A stretch of DNA of 64,000 nt from Streblospio benedicti. Taxonomy: Eukaryota > Annelida > Polychaeta > Spionida > Spionidae. Below the pieces are notes generated by a model. The model was not told where the DNA came from and searched no databases. It worked only from the letters and a program-made list of their open reading frames with translations. Shown here in pieces: positions 1-14,300 of the stretch. The translations under genes and the position numbers were made by a program. The number at the start of each line of letters is the position of its first letter. The stretch's first letter is position 1. The DNA lies in NCBI GenBank assembly GCA_019095985.1, contig CM032662.1, forward strand, positions 40,754,921-40,818,920, read 5' to 3'.

Positions 1-83
1 GAGCAGGAAATGGTCTTACTATAGTGGTGGTCTCTATATAGAGGTGATCTGAGTTGGATGTGGTCTGAATTGGAGTTCCTAGT
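1..83 (+). repeat. Partial copy of the ~175-bp dispersed TIR repeat (family A)
   Basis: The sequence carries the family A signature: AATGGTCTTACTATAG, a GTGGTCTCTATATAGAGG block, and an end close to GGAGGTTCTACTGTA (here GGAGTTCCTAGTGTA). The left part of the element lies outside the window. Confidence 0.6.
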
Positions 84-2355
84 GTATGTGCTATCCAAAT
101 CAAATTAGTTTACAATCACAGCACATGTACATAAAAGATGTTATTTCAATGATATAGCTTGATATAGATGCTATCAGTGTTACACGAATCAAGTGAAAGA
201 TTTCCTATGTATACTACGATGATGACAAATAATCAAACCAAGTTAGATCAATTATATGAATTTCATAGACTATCAAAATTATTTCAACATGAGTAATGTT
301 CTTTGTATGTTGGCTCATAGTTTATGATTTATCAGTATAACAGTCTAGAATTAATACTTGCATTATAAAAACTAAAACTACCGAGAAATTAGCTCCCTTA
401 GCATTTCGTAAGTTGCATTCTGAATGTCTGAAGTTGTTATGTTGTGTAATTACGTTTATCAGTTGATATAGTTTATCATTCGCATTGCAGTTTCTCTGTG
501 TGTGTAATATATTCGCAATAATAACATAATCATAATTTTTCGTCACGGTCTAAATATCGAAGATACTAAGTGACTTCATGTCAGAAGATTATAATACAAA
601 CAAACTGAAATAAAACAATGGCAGAGACCAAATAATGCACATTTTAGGCAATGAAATTATCTATTTGGCAAACGATATCAATTGTTGAACATTATAAAAA
701 GATTTGTGATGTTGTTTTAGATTTGTTAAATCTTCAAACTTCAAAACTCTGTGACATTTACGATGTATTTATCAATTATTTATATTTCATATAATTTTAT
801 TGAAAATGTCAGAAACCATAAAGCTTAATGCCTAAGTGATAAGAATATAATTATTACCGTTATACCTGGTAAGGTAAATATAGATGAATCAAGAAGATTT
901 AAATAAAAGTAAGTTTTAAAGTATCACACTACATACTATCATCCTGAAACTGTGCCATTTGTAAAATTTATTGTATAAAAAAATCATAAAACGATGTACA
1001 AGCTAAAAAATAACACCATGTACAGTAGACCCTATTCATCAGAATCTTTGACAACTCAATTTTATAAATAACGCAAGCAATTAATCCTTGCTGTTCATGT
1101 TTCTTTACATTATAAATTGCTCTGATAAATAAAAATTGTAGATTACTTTTATTAACTATTTTTAAGTTCAAGTTTAAGGGGTCGAACTGTATTTTGATGT
1201 GGAAATCATTTAGGATCAGCACCGTCATTCTTTTCTTTGTCTATACTGGAAATTTAGGGTTGTTTATTCCTTTTAGGGTAAATGTGATGTGTTTTTTATC
1301 TTTTAAACACAATGAAAAGTAGAGAATAAGTTTGTTAGTAGACAAGGCTTTATAATGTATATTGATGGTGGCAGATATACGATTCAATGGAAATTTGATA
1401 CCAAGCGGTGAAGATTTTTAATGGTAATTATATAGTCATATAAAACTAGTAATTGATGTAGACTGATATACAAATAGACATTTAACCTGACATGATAATG
1501 GGTGTTGATGTATGGTCGTAAAAATATGAATGGAAATTTTCAACATAGTACAACTAGAAATTGTACACTACATATAAAATGACTAAATACACAATTGAAT
1601 AAATCACCATTAGTAATTTAACACTTCTACATTAGGTCAATGTCTCTTCATCTTCTTAGAAGTATAGAAAAGTATTTTTTTTTTTTTTTTTTTTTATTCT
1701 GTTGTGAATCAGGGTTACTAAGTCAAGGTAATGTAGTGTAAATACGCTTATTCAGATTCGTTGCAATTCAGTGTTATCATGAGGGCTATCGAGCTATAGC
1801 GAATTTACATTCACGCCAGGTCATTGGCATCTTTTGTCAAACCAACTGGTATATTGCCATTCTCAACTCAGCGCAGGACAAACAACTCTTGCTTACGCAT
1901 TGCATTGTTGTGCTCATCACTCATATTAGCATCCACTGGCCTGATCTGTACCTTTAAGTCATAGGTACAACACAGCAGTGTGCAACCTGTTAGGGATAAG
2001 TTTGCTCAAAACCAACCGCTATACACAGCAAGTACTAAACTTATGACCTGGTCAAGAGTGCAACTCCCTATCCACTCTGGCATGGATGCACTGTTTCATG
2101 TTGAAAGGTTCAAGTACTGAAAGACTTATTTCAGTTGTAACTTACAGGAGTCTTACATTAAAACATCCATATTTTTGGAGAAAAATTAAGTGTGATCTAT
2201 CGCTAATACGCAAAAAAACAACAACATTAGAATGAAATGGGCTGTTCAAGTCAATATTCCATATTTTCACCCCATATTTGACTGCATGCCTCGCAAAACG
2301 TCTATGTTTTTCTGGTATCTTTATCTTTTTTAAACACATATATAATTCATTGCAG
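1..2355. other. AT-rich non-coding DNA upstream of the peptidase gene
   Basis: No coding exon can be supported here. The DNA is AT-rich with a T-run near 1676-1696, and its open frames are short and unrelated to known proteins. The initiating exon of the peptidase gene should lie here or left of the window, because the first visible exon has no in-frame ATG. Bases 1-83 are the end of a dispersed repeat described separately. Confidence 0.6.
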
Positions 2356-5300
2356 TGTGCCATCAGCAAAACGGTCGACGTTGAAAAAGAAGCTGCGATG
2401 TCTGTGTATTCTGCTCCCTATCAGCATCATTGTGAGTGTGGGACTTGGAGTGGTTGCTGGTTGGTGCCTCGCGCTGCAGTTTGGGTTTGAGGTAACTTTC
2501 CTCCCATTCAAATACAGTGGGATCTTGCATTAAAAACCACCTCTATAAAGAGACCATTTTCATTAGTCCCAAGCCTTCATAAAGAGACTATGACAAATAT
2601 GCATGCAGAGACCACCTCTCTATTGAAACCAGTCCATATGGTGGTCCTAATAGAGAGGTTCTACTCAAGATTCTCTGTAGAAACAAGGCGAATGCTATGT
2701 GAAACATCTGTATACAAAAGTTCATTAAATCCAGTAGTATACAGTTTTAGATTAGTTTGAATATATAGACTACCGTTACTATATTTAACAAGTTTAATTT
2801 CCGTTCAGGTGGTCGTCATTGAAGATGACTCGATCGACTTTAGTCACGTCAATATGGGGCAAGTCGCTCCAGAGTTTGGTGGCGATGAAAACTATGATGT
2901 CCAAGGAAAGCAGAACCGTCCAATTCCGGAGCAGTATTCACAATTTGAGCAGAGAAAACAAGAAAAACCAAAGAATGCAGACGACAGTTTCCAGTCAGAT
3001 TTGGTCAAGCAGAGACTGTTGGCTGGTATTAGTGCGAACAGTATTGAGGCAAACCTAAGGTATGTTATGGACCCTTTTCACGCACTTGCTTTTTTACGTA
3101 TGTTCTGTCAATACAATAGAACCTTTATTAAGGGCACCCAATGGCTGGCTTCAAATGGTCTGAATAGAGAGGTGGTCACTTTATGGAGGTTCGCAGCGGT
3201 CTTTTTATGAAGACTGACTTGGTGCCATGTCTTTTAATGGCGGTGGTCTCTGTGTAGAGATGCCTACAATGATAGATTCTACTGTACAATACAATACAAG
3301 TTAGAATGTCTATTAAGACTAGATAGAGGAATGACCTCAAGTGGTCTCATCAATTTAAAGGTGATTTCAGTATGGATTTTCAAGTTGGTTTCTTCATGAG
3401 GGTTTAGGACGCAAGAAGTGGTCTTATTTTAGAGGTGTTCATAATGAAAGGTTCTAGTGTACAATACAAAACAACTTACAACTTCTATTAAGACCACCCT
3501 GGGTAATGACGTCAAGTGGTCTCAATGTAGCGGTGGTCTCATTATGGAGGTTCATGAATGTTTATATAACGGGACCGTGAGAAATGGTCTTACTATAGAG
3601 GTAGTCTCAATAGAGAGATGGTCATAATCAGAGATTCTACTGTACCATTCAATACAATGCAGATCGATCACGAGTATCCCGCGCGTGGCCGGCACGGATC
3701 ACAACCGGCAGATCGCCAGTTCGGTGGAGCAACAGTGGCGCCACCAGGGCCTGGACAGCGCAACTACTGAGACGTACGACGTCCTGCTCTCATACCCCGC
3801 CGTCAAGGTCAACCCAAACAAGGTACTGGACTCCTAGTCTATTGATGAAAGCCAAACATGGTACTAGTAAACTCTATCTAACAAGGTGCAATAGATGTGG
3901 TATACATGTAGATGTGGTAAACCTAAAGCAGGTACAATGTACTAAAGTCCTGATCCATCTACAGTGGAAACTCGTTCAAAGTTGTAGGGAGAAACAAAGA
4001 AATGCTTGAGATAGACCTTATTAGAGATACCCAACAATTATATGTTCTTGATGTAGATGAAACAAAATGAACCCAATATTGAGATAAATGAAAATTCCAG
4101 TTAAGGAATATTTAGAGTTATCTCTACTGTATTAAAGTTCATTGTTTTTTTGTTATACAGGTGGAGATTTTGCATTCTGATGGCAGCGTCAAGTACGAGT
4201 CTCCGATTTATGAGCGAATCCTGGATCCTGATCAGAATAAGAATCTGGGACTTCCTCCGTACATGGCATATGCTAAACCAGGAACTGTGGAGGTAAAAAA
4301 AAACACTTCATCAATGAGTGTTTGATGAAATGTTAGTGTTACAAGATATTCTTATCAATTTGTGTTGCTTCACTATTTAGCTGATGACTAATAACTCCAG
4401 TAACAACCATCGATTAAAAGGCTTACCGGTACACTCATGTAAAGACATCCCCTCCCCCTCCCCCCAATTTGGAACACATGTCAAAATCTGATATAATGAT
4501 GATTGTAAATTTACAGATAAATAGAAGAGAAAATATAGATAACCAATTTTTTTTTAACAGTTTATTTTTAAATGTACCTAAAAAATATATACAGTAAGTA
4601 AGGGTCAAAACCTCAGAATTATTAACAAACAGCAACATCTTGGTCAGAACTACAATATGACTATGTAAACATAGTATTAGTAAGTTAAAAAATAAACTGA
4701 AGTAAATTGTAACAAATAAGATAAAGACAACAATAATCACAAACTAGTAGGAGCTTACAGGCTCTAAAACTATTTCAAAATACAACAGTGTATCAAATGC
4801 ATTTTTCCACAATTACAAATAATTTCTTCATTCTCTACAACTATTTCCACGCAACAGTGCATCTAATGCATTTTTGTACATTCCTGTCAACTGACGTTCC
4901 CTAAATGTAATTCACGATGAATTTTCAGTATAAAAAATCCGTCCATAACATTTGTTCAAAAACGCTTCAGTATTGTAAATTGCAGATCTTACAATCTTCT
5001 CGTTTGGGCAAACCTCCTGGAGTTGGTCTTCCTTTGAAAGTGGTTTGACATATATTGAAAAAGCCTCCTTTATCAATGACTCCATCCACGTCTAAGGGAT
5101 GTGCATAAAAAACCTCTACCCATATGTCACATGTCACCACGAAATGAGAACCTGTCCATTTCAGAAACTGATTGTTGTCAAGATGCAACTTCAGGAGTGT
5201 ATGTGACAGAAATCGGTCTTCTCGGCTCCCTTTGTCGCAAATAACTAATGTGACGTAATGCGCATTGAACAGACAATAAAAGTCTGCAAAATATAGATTT

Positions 5301-8300
5301 TTGTTTTTATTTAGCATCATTTCTGCTGGGACATTGAGTCTCTTGGGTCCAAATGGAGACTTGTGAAATGGTTGTCCATTGCCTCGTTGCACGTTCGCGC
5401 AAAACCAAATTCCGTTAAAATTGTTGTTGATTGGACAATATGGGTCGCCGTTGTTATCTTTCAGTTGCGGAATCAGTACGTTATTATCATGATCTCTAAC
5501 ATGATCCCAGTATGACCATGAATTGTTTCTATAGAAGAACTTTATGGGCAAGTAGTTCGCCGATTCATACTTTATGAATTTTGCTGCCTTGTTTTTTAAG
5601 TCTTTGAGGGCATCGAGGCTCCAAGCTACACAAGAAATAAACAACACATTAACATAAAATTTGAGTATCTTTTATAAATAATGACAGTGTAAAAGTGATC
5701 ATTTGATCTGAGTATGTAATGTTAATCATCAAATTTCATTTTTATTTATGAACATAATAGTTCTACCCAGGCTGTCACTGTTTTCAGACATCTTCTTGTC
5801 TGTTCTTATAGAAGAACTTCAATAAGTGCTTGGAAATAGATAAAAATCAAATAAACCATCTGAATTCTGATACTGAAGTAGCACAAAACATGTGTCACAC
5901 AGTATGTGGCAAGTAAACTGGAAATTCCAGGAACTTCAAGAATACTGTCTCCATACTAAATCAATAATTACAGCTTATTGCTGTCAGCAAAGCGTCCTAG
6001 GCTGATTTATGTTGTTGAGATGGTTATCCCAGCTATGAAATGTGTTGTCAAATGCATGTAGCTTTAGAAATTTCTTGTTTCATTCATGCTCTTCTAGCTT
6101 GTGAAACCATGTCACAAGTTTTGTTCTGGATGTTGCAATATTTTCAGATTTAATCCATGAGAGTTAGATAATAGTCTGTGTGTCAGTTGTGTAATAAAAC
6201 AGATGCCAACATATCAAGTCAATCCTCTACATGGGATATATATATATAAGTGACACAGCGACACAATCGTTTTTGTAGCCATTTTCACCATGTACACATT
6301 GAAAATCCTTATCTATGGACACGGGACACGTACATTTCATCGGGATTTCTTCACTACAGATGTCATATTAAAAATTGCCTAGAGAACTTTTTTTTTTTAC
6401 TCTTAAAAAGAGACGTGGACACAGCACGTATATTTGGACCCCATGTATTACACGATTTTTTCTAGTGCTAAATTAATTTATTGGGGGCTTGTAAAAGCAA
6501 TTTCTTTCAAAGGAGGAGATGGTCGCAGGGGTCAATGTGTTTATATGATCCAATATATAGACAAAACCGGGTGAGTTGTTAACATGAAATATTTTATTGG
6601 GTAAGTTCTTGTGGCATATCACGGCGAGCCCGAAGGGCGAGCCATATGATACGCCACAAGAACCTTATAAAATAATTCATGTTACACATCAAAACAGGTT
6701 TTGTATTTATCAGTCTTTTCTAAACAATTACAATACTGTTTAAAAAATAAACTGGCATATATTCAACAGATTTAACTTGGTAATTCATTAATAAATTACC
6801 AAATGCAATAATGTGAAGGAGTACACTGCATAATATAATCATATACAGAACACAGCGCAGTCACTTGCTCAATGTATATGGTCGGACTTCTGGACTACAA
6901 CTAGCACACTGTACTATGTGATCTCTTTGATGTTCATTGATTTTGGAACTTTTTCATAGTAGTAACAGGTGTGCTAGATTTATGAGCGCTTGCAAAATTC
7001 CTTAACAGTGTCGTTGGTACTTAATAAAATCAATGTATTTAACCACGTATGATGAATGTACATATCTTGAAAGTGGGGCAAAAGTAGCCCAGCTGAGAAC
7101 TAATGGGGTGTTCGGAACCGCTCATATTTATGGTAAGTACGAGTTCACGATTGGTTAAAACCATTCGAAACAGGTTTATCTCGTGTATACGACTAGTGAA
7201 CTGGGAGCTGAAGGGAGCACTACGAGATGCTCGTGCGCATGTGCACTGACTGACAAAATGGCAGCGCCTATAACGTTCTTCTAATATCACAGACAGTTTC
7301 ATAAAATATATTCATAACAACCGGCTAAAGGTCTACCAAATTAATAAGATTGATAGATGTATTATTAAACCATTTGTTTACATCTGGGTTTTTATAGATC
7401 TACCCTGCAAGCAATTTTTTTAACAGATGTTGTAACAAATTTTTTTGAGGATTATGGGGCCGTACGCAGGTTTTTGCTGTATATACTGATTACCTTTCTG
7501 GTTATTTGTTTTTGTGTCTACTTGCTCCAATGCACAATCGATTACATAATATGTATGTTATTAATTACAAAATTGTTATAGAACTTCATTTCTGCCCATT
7601 TCTCTTAAGTCAACAATTTGCTATTTCTCATTGCAGGGGGATGTCGTCTATGTGAATTATGGCTCAGAAACGGACGTCCTCTTTATCCAAAAGCATTACA
7701 ACATAAGCATAGAAGGCAAGATCGTTATGGCAAGATATTGGGGGAATACAATGAAAGAAAAAGTTAGCAGCATTCATTTGACCTTCTTATTACTAGTAAT
7801 AATTTAATACGAACCCTGGGATACAAACCCATGATAACTTACCTGGGTATGAAAATGAAATGGAATTTTTAGATTACTTGAGCATGTAGACCATTCTATT
7901 TGAAATACTTCCATAATAAGTTTCTCTAAAAAGCTGATTTTAGATATCATGTAATTACTCCTGTCCCTATAAACTTCAGACTCTGACTGTAGCTTTATAT
8001 TTTCTCTAGATTGAAGTGGCAGTCAAATATGGTGCACTAGGTTTGATCATGTTCCCGGACCCATTAGAGGAAGCTCCTTATGGCCCAGACAAGGTATGTT
8101 TTCATTTAAAATAAAAATTTATTTGATTCCCTTCGTGTCTCATTTGTACAATGAAAAACATGAACAAAATTTGCTTGGGGATTGCCCTTTAAGAGGATAT
8201 TGTGAGTGTCACCACAAAATACTTCGTTGTACGTCCATATTAAAGAACACTGTAAATGTCAGGAAGATCGAAGCATCGCAGAAAGTTTAATATACATATT

Positions 8301-11300
8301 GCCAAAATGTTAAGTACATTGATAAAAAAGCTGAGTAGTTTTCATATCTGTGTGCCTTTCACAGCATAAATAATTTGAAGTCTGGGATTGTACCGGTAAT
8401 GATAACATAATAAAAGCAATAATACAAGTGCTATCATTATCTTATGTTAATCCCTATTAAAGTGTCACAATTGATGTTGGAAACAAGGTTTTTCCTGAGC
8501 GATGGTGGCTGCCGGAGTCTGCAGTGATCAGGATTCCCAATCGCGTCAATTTTGGAGATCCTCTTACCCCAGGTTATCCAGCTAAAGGTTAGTTTATGGA
8601 GTTTCTAGATCAATTCTGTGTAATTCATAGGCAGATCCAGGTGCGGGGGGTGCAGGGGACGAGTGCCCGTCCTCAATTTGAGGGTGTGGTGGCTGTGACC
8701 TGGCTGCTTAAGAAGCCGTTCAACCATTGCCTTCACACTACGAGATTACTGAAAATCTTTTTTGATAGTTTTCAAAAGTGACATCTGAAATCAAAAACTT
8801 ACTCTTTGGGGGTTTTCAGATGATATTTGGATTTTTATAGCAATTGAATGGTTTGTAGTATTTACAATTATAGTACTTATCACTGCATTGTTTGCCATTA
8901 GGTCTGTGTCTAAATGAATTACGTATTTTCAGCTTTTGCATCAAGACAAAGTATCGAAGAATTCAGAAAATTGCAGAGCTCCAGTATTCCTGTCCATCCG
9001 GTTGGTTACGAGACGGCACGACACATTTTCAAGGCAATGGACCCCGAATCTCCAGGACGACCAACAGATTATAGATGGAAGGTATTGAAATGAGGACTTT
9101 TAATTGCATGAACATCTTTGTAATTTTTACTCACCAAAAATGCAAATATCATTAATAAAAAAATTCTGGTCATTTCTGAACTAAAGGAATTTGAAGGATT
9201 CTCTTCTAAAGGATTATCAAATCAGGGAAATAAATTTGGGATACATTTCATCATAGATATATACTTTTAATTTTCTTGTTGAAAATTTGTCAATTTTCAT
9301 TCTTGTTCATGAGCTTTATGTAAGAGATAATTGTAAGATACATTCTAATGTCTTTTGTAGTCGTCTCCAAAATATATCCTCAAGAAGAACCTGTACAATG
9401 ATTTTGAGGACGAATACAATTTTTTCCCCAAAATTGGAGGCCAAATGAGAGACGGTCAAAAAGTGGTTTTGTCTGTCAATAATACACTAGAAATGAGGAA
9501 AATTTACAATGTGATTGGAACGATTCGAGGAAGCACTGAGCCAGGTAATTTATAATAATTATAGCTGTTATTGCTAATTTTTGCTACATGTATCTGTTTT
9601 ACATATTGTCTTCCCATCATCAAAGTATGTGTGATATACTGCAGCGAACACTGCTACATGTACTACAAGATAGGGTCATTAACATCCTCATTTGGAATGA
9701 CAGCTTTTAGTGGTCTAATGCACCTGCCATAAAAGTGCTTGATGAATATTAGACACAGTAGTAATGGTCCAGGGTTTGAGTCTCAGCAGAGGCTACATAA
9801 TATAGCCCTATAGACTTGGTGAAAGATTGCTGTATATCAATATGTACACCTTAGTTCATTAATTACAATATAGTCCACATTTTTTGTTCAGATCGTCTTG
9901 TGATCGTGGGTAACCACCGTGATTCGTGGGTGTACGGGGCGGTCGACCCCGGCGGTGGCACGGCAGTCATGATGGAACTCTCACGCGTGCTCGGCGCTAT
10001 GGTGAAAGAAGGTATAATACACAAACTGCGTACCTGATACTTGTATTCAGTTTGAAAGTTTATATCATATATGGATTAAAAGAAAATATTCTTCAGAAAT
10101 CTAGTGATATTCCATATTGTGCAATGTCTGTATTTATTTAATTGTTGTAATTTTAAATTTGTCACAGACAAAATATGATCAATTTAGGGTGGAGACCAAA
10201 GCGAACAATCATGTTCTGTAGCTGGGATGCTGAGGAATTTGGGCTGATAGGATCAACAGAATGGGTTGAGGTAACTATTGAATTGTTGACTTTTCAAACC
10301 AATCAAATCATTTCATTGTTAACAAAGGAAAAAAAAAAAGAGAAGTTATGATTTGAATAAAAATGTCAATATAGGAATATAAATCAGAAAGTTTATCAAT
10401 ATTGTTTGTATGATAAATTTTTTACTTGTATCACATGATTAATATTGGTTACAATAATTTGAAAACGTTTGAAATAAGACAATTACAATATGTGAGCACT
10501 TATATTTAGAAGTGGTTATTTACATTGATTTTTTCCTGTACCGATCGTACCATCCCAATTTTGGTGTGGGCTTTTACGGTCATGAGCATAGGCTTCAGAT
10601 TGCATCTACGAAAAATAAATTTGTAACTAACAGCTGAGGTGACATGATGGTGGCTCTGGCATGATGATCATGGAACCTGTGTTACTTGTAAAAGTACGGT
10701 AAGGGGTGTGGGTGAATTGCGCATAACTCCAGTCAATACAATGTACCGTACAATGCAATGCCTTGAAATACAATTTTAATGTAAACGTTTTAGGACAAAT
10801 TGAAGATATTGCAACATAAGGCAGTGTCTTACATCAACGTTGATGTGGTGGTGTCAGGAACATCACTGCTGCACGCGGAGGCTAGTGCTCTGTTGGACAC
10901 ACTCATCTTTGATGTGGCCAGAGAGGTAAGTGAAGTAAAACTTGCGCTTTTTTGCAGAAATAGAACTTACCCTTTTCAAAGAAGTAAAACTTATCCTTTT
11001 CACAGAAATTAACTGTCTCCTTTTCATAGAATTTGCCCTTCAAAATCGAAGTTACTCTCCAATTTGGCAAGTAACTATTTTGATATAATTTTGCATGTAA
11101 TTGTTTTACATTAATTACATTATCAATTGATAATAGACCTACTGGAAGGCTGGTTGCTTTGTATGTTCAAAGAAACTATTATGGCTTTGGTAAAAATATT
11201 CCATATGTTGTTTTCTTTGAGATTGATTTTGGCTTGTGTAGTTAGAAATCGAAGTTACTTGCAAATTTGGATGGTTGTAATTTCAACTAAAGGTTACCAA

Positions 11301-14300
11301 TGCACAATGATAATTTGTACATTTGCTGGAAATTTCAACTTCAATACATTTAATACTTCCATGAAAATGAACTTCCAAGTTTTCACCCATCTCCAATTTT
11401 AGGTGAAACTTTGTGAGAATTCATTGTAGGTTCCTCATCCTACTTTTCCAACCCTCTTCAATGCATGGCTAAATGAGTCTGTTACACACACCAAAAACAT
11501 TCCAAGGTAAGAGCCTCTTTTATCACCTTGATCACTTTGAGAATTTAAGCTATACCATCCACGCTGTCTAGCTCGGTAGCTTCCCAGTGTCTGGTCTACC
11601 AAAACACGACCATCCAAACATTCATGGGCTCTTGGGTAAAATATTTGTCAATTTAGATGGGTGTGGGCTTTTTGGCAAATTGGTATTTGAATTGAAATTT
11701 CAAGATTGTGATATTGTCCAGATTTGGGGGTGGGCTGTAACATGAATGGATATTCAAATTAAAATGTCAGTATTCTAGAGTGTGATATTGTTCAACTTTG
11801 GACATCAGAGTGGGCCTTTGGATGGTTGTATACAGTATTTATCAGTCTATAATAAAAAGAAACATGTAGGAGTTTGAATTTTCCAAAAGTATGGTGCAAC
11901 AACTAACATATCGTCTTCATTGCATGTTTGTTCTTGGTTTTAGTTTTTTTAACGCATGTTGATAATTTGTTTGAACTTTTCATTAAATAATTTTTTGTAA
12001 AATTTGTTTGTTATCAAATACCGTAAAAATGAACAGAATGTGAAACAATTCTTACATTTTATATGTTGGAATATTTAATTTTCTTTTATTTATTCAACAT
12101 TCATTATGTAATATCGTGTAATATGAAATACTGTAACTTCAATTCTTTTATGTAATACACGTTAGTCACAAGTCCCTTCCAGTCAGTCTGAACCTCTAGG
12201 CGATTTGCTGCTATATGGCTGTGGGTTCGATTCCTACCAGAGACTAAGCGACATAGTCCTTACCCGACTTGATTCATGACTTAAATAATTACATATCTGG
12301 TATAATGAATGATATATTCCTAATTTCAAAATGTCAACACCAGTTCAAAACTTCAATTTTGTCTTTTTTTCAGCATAAACAAGTTGGCAGCATCTAGTGA
12401 TTTCGTCCCGTTTTTCTTCATGGCTGGCATTCCGTCCACCAACATATACTACAAAGATGCCAATGTAATATATTAACTTTGTTTATTCACACACATTTTA
12501 CTTTTTTCAGTAGTTCTTGAAGATTATTTGTTTTACCTAACTTCGTTATATTTCTTAAATGAAAATTATGCCTCTTAATTTTTCTGTCGTTAAAGAAAGC
12601 AAATTAACAATTATATGGTGTTATTCATGGTATTTATTCGGACACATTTTTCTTTTTTTGCGGGGTACAGTAGAAATTCTATTATGACTGCATGGTGACT
12701 GACCGCAAGTGGTCTCAATACAGGTGGTTTCTTTATTGAGGCTTGTAGAAGTCTGTAAATGAGGGATCGGGACTGCCAGAAAATTTTGTCTTACTATAGA
12801 GATTGTCTCTTTATAGGGTGGTTTCATTGGAGGTTCTACTAAATTCCATGTAGAATATTTGATTCATCTAATGCTGTTACATTTCTTAAGCGTTAAAATG
12901 GAGGTTCTCAATTTCCGTTATTTCACAAAAAAGCAAATACAAATAATAATTAATTTTTTTAATGTACAGGTTAATCTGGTAGTTCAACTTGGCAAAAATG
13001 TGTATTTCTTTTCATGACAGGTTCAATCTGCATATCCAACGTACCACACTGCATACGACACCTTTCATTACGTCAAGAAATTCATTGATCCTAACTTTGT
13101 GTACCACCGTACAATGGCACAGTTTTTCATGGAATTGATCCGAAGACTCAGCACTGATGTCATTATTCCATTCAACCCCCTTGGATATGCAAAGGAGATG
13201 GCCGAGAGTTCATTGATGAATGTAAATTCCTGGATGAAGTGGTTCGATGGAGAGGGAAAAGACCTTTTAGGTAGATTACATGCATTAGAAAAAATTAGTT
13301 GATTTTTTTTATTGATGAATGTATCATTCAAATGTATTACATGCACAGTATTTTTTATTAGTAAATATTTTCAATGTATTTCAGATCATTATAGATATTC
13401 AGTGCAAAACTTTTCTGCAGCGGCTCATGCATTTAGTGAAGACCTCAAAACGCAAGACCTAAGCAAGTATGTTATATATTTTTGTCAATAAACTTATAAT
13501 AAGGTTTTTACATTTTATGTGTTCATTGTTTCATCAGAGAGCTGCAATAACATGAAGTTGAAATATCTATATTACTCAGGATGAGCATTTCTAAAATGGC
13601 ATACACCTTACCAACTTAAAATAGTTACTTATAAATGTCATGTCTATTGATCTAAATGTAGCCTACATTACGTCTGCTACATAAGTGAAAAAATCGTAAA
13701 TATGTCATCTCTTCATCGCTTGTATGTGAATGTACACTTTATCTTCAAATGGACACTATAGATTCAGAAAATGTTCAATTGCAGCCCATATGTTGCGAGG
13801 ATGATGAATGACAAACTGATGATGGTGGAGCAAGCATTTATTGATGAGAATTGGGGCCAAGGTTCCTACATAAAGTAAGAATATATACGTTTTCAAAATA
13901 CATTTACTTGTTTACCTAATGTTTGAAAATGAGGGGAATAGTAACAAATATTACTGATTGAAATGATCTATAATCAATTTTTTTAATGCGGTTCGTATAT
14001 ATTGTGGATGTGCGACTCGTCATTGAAATTTTAAAAAAATGTAATGGTATGGTATTTTTTAAGTCAATTAAGGTTACAAATATAATCTATATTTCAACAA
14101 ACACCATGCATCAAAATGTTTCAATATCATCGTTGAGACAAGCCAATTGGTTATTGAATGTTATGAAATTACACAACTGATTATTAAGAGCAATTAACGC
14201 ATATTGCTATCTATCTAATCGCCCATTGGATTTTAGGGAGTGGACTTCTACATACATGAACATGTATTATTATTTTTGGAAATTCAATGAATGGTCTAGA

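Larger units (their letters stand above)
4293..7636. other. Large peptidase intron hosting a nested antisense gene
   Basis: This 3.3-kb intron runs from the GTAAAA donor after 4292 to the TTGCAG acceptor before 7637. It contains the PHYHIP-like exon on the opposite strand (4967-5625) and a 144-bp foldback element (6561-6704). A small GC-richer spot lies at 7225-7270, with an NRF-1-like TGCGCATGTGCA followed by an AAAATGGCAGCG start-like context. No further exon of the nested gene could be fixed between 5626 and 7636. Confidence 0.7.

Noticed and set aside
5626-5647. MLFISCVA as a signal peptide of the PHYHIP-like protein
   Set aside because: The hydrophobic stretch is too short, and these bases form a strong splice acceptor. 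The family is not secreted.
8488-8587. Doubt about the exon's acceptor (AACAAG)
   Set aside because: The acceptor has no pyrimidine tract, but the protein (DPLTPGYPA) is strongly family-like, phase 0 is required by the previous exon, and an in-frame TAA lies a few codons upstream. I kept the exon as drawn.
12224-12234. tRNA gene
   Set aside because: There is a perfect B box, but no acceptor stem, D arm or anticodon arm can be folded. A SINE remnant is more likely.
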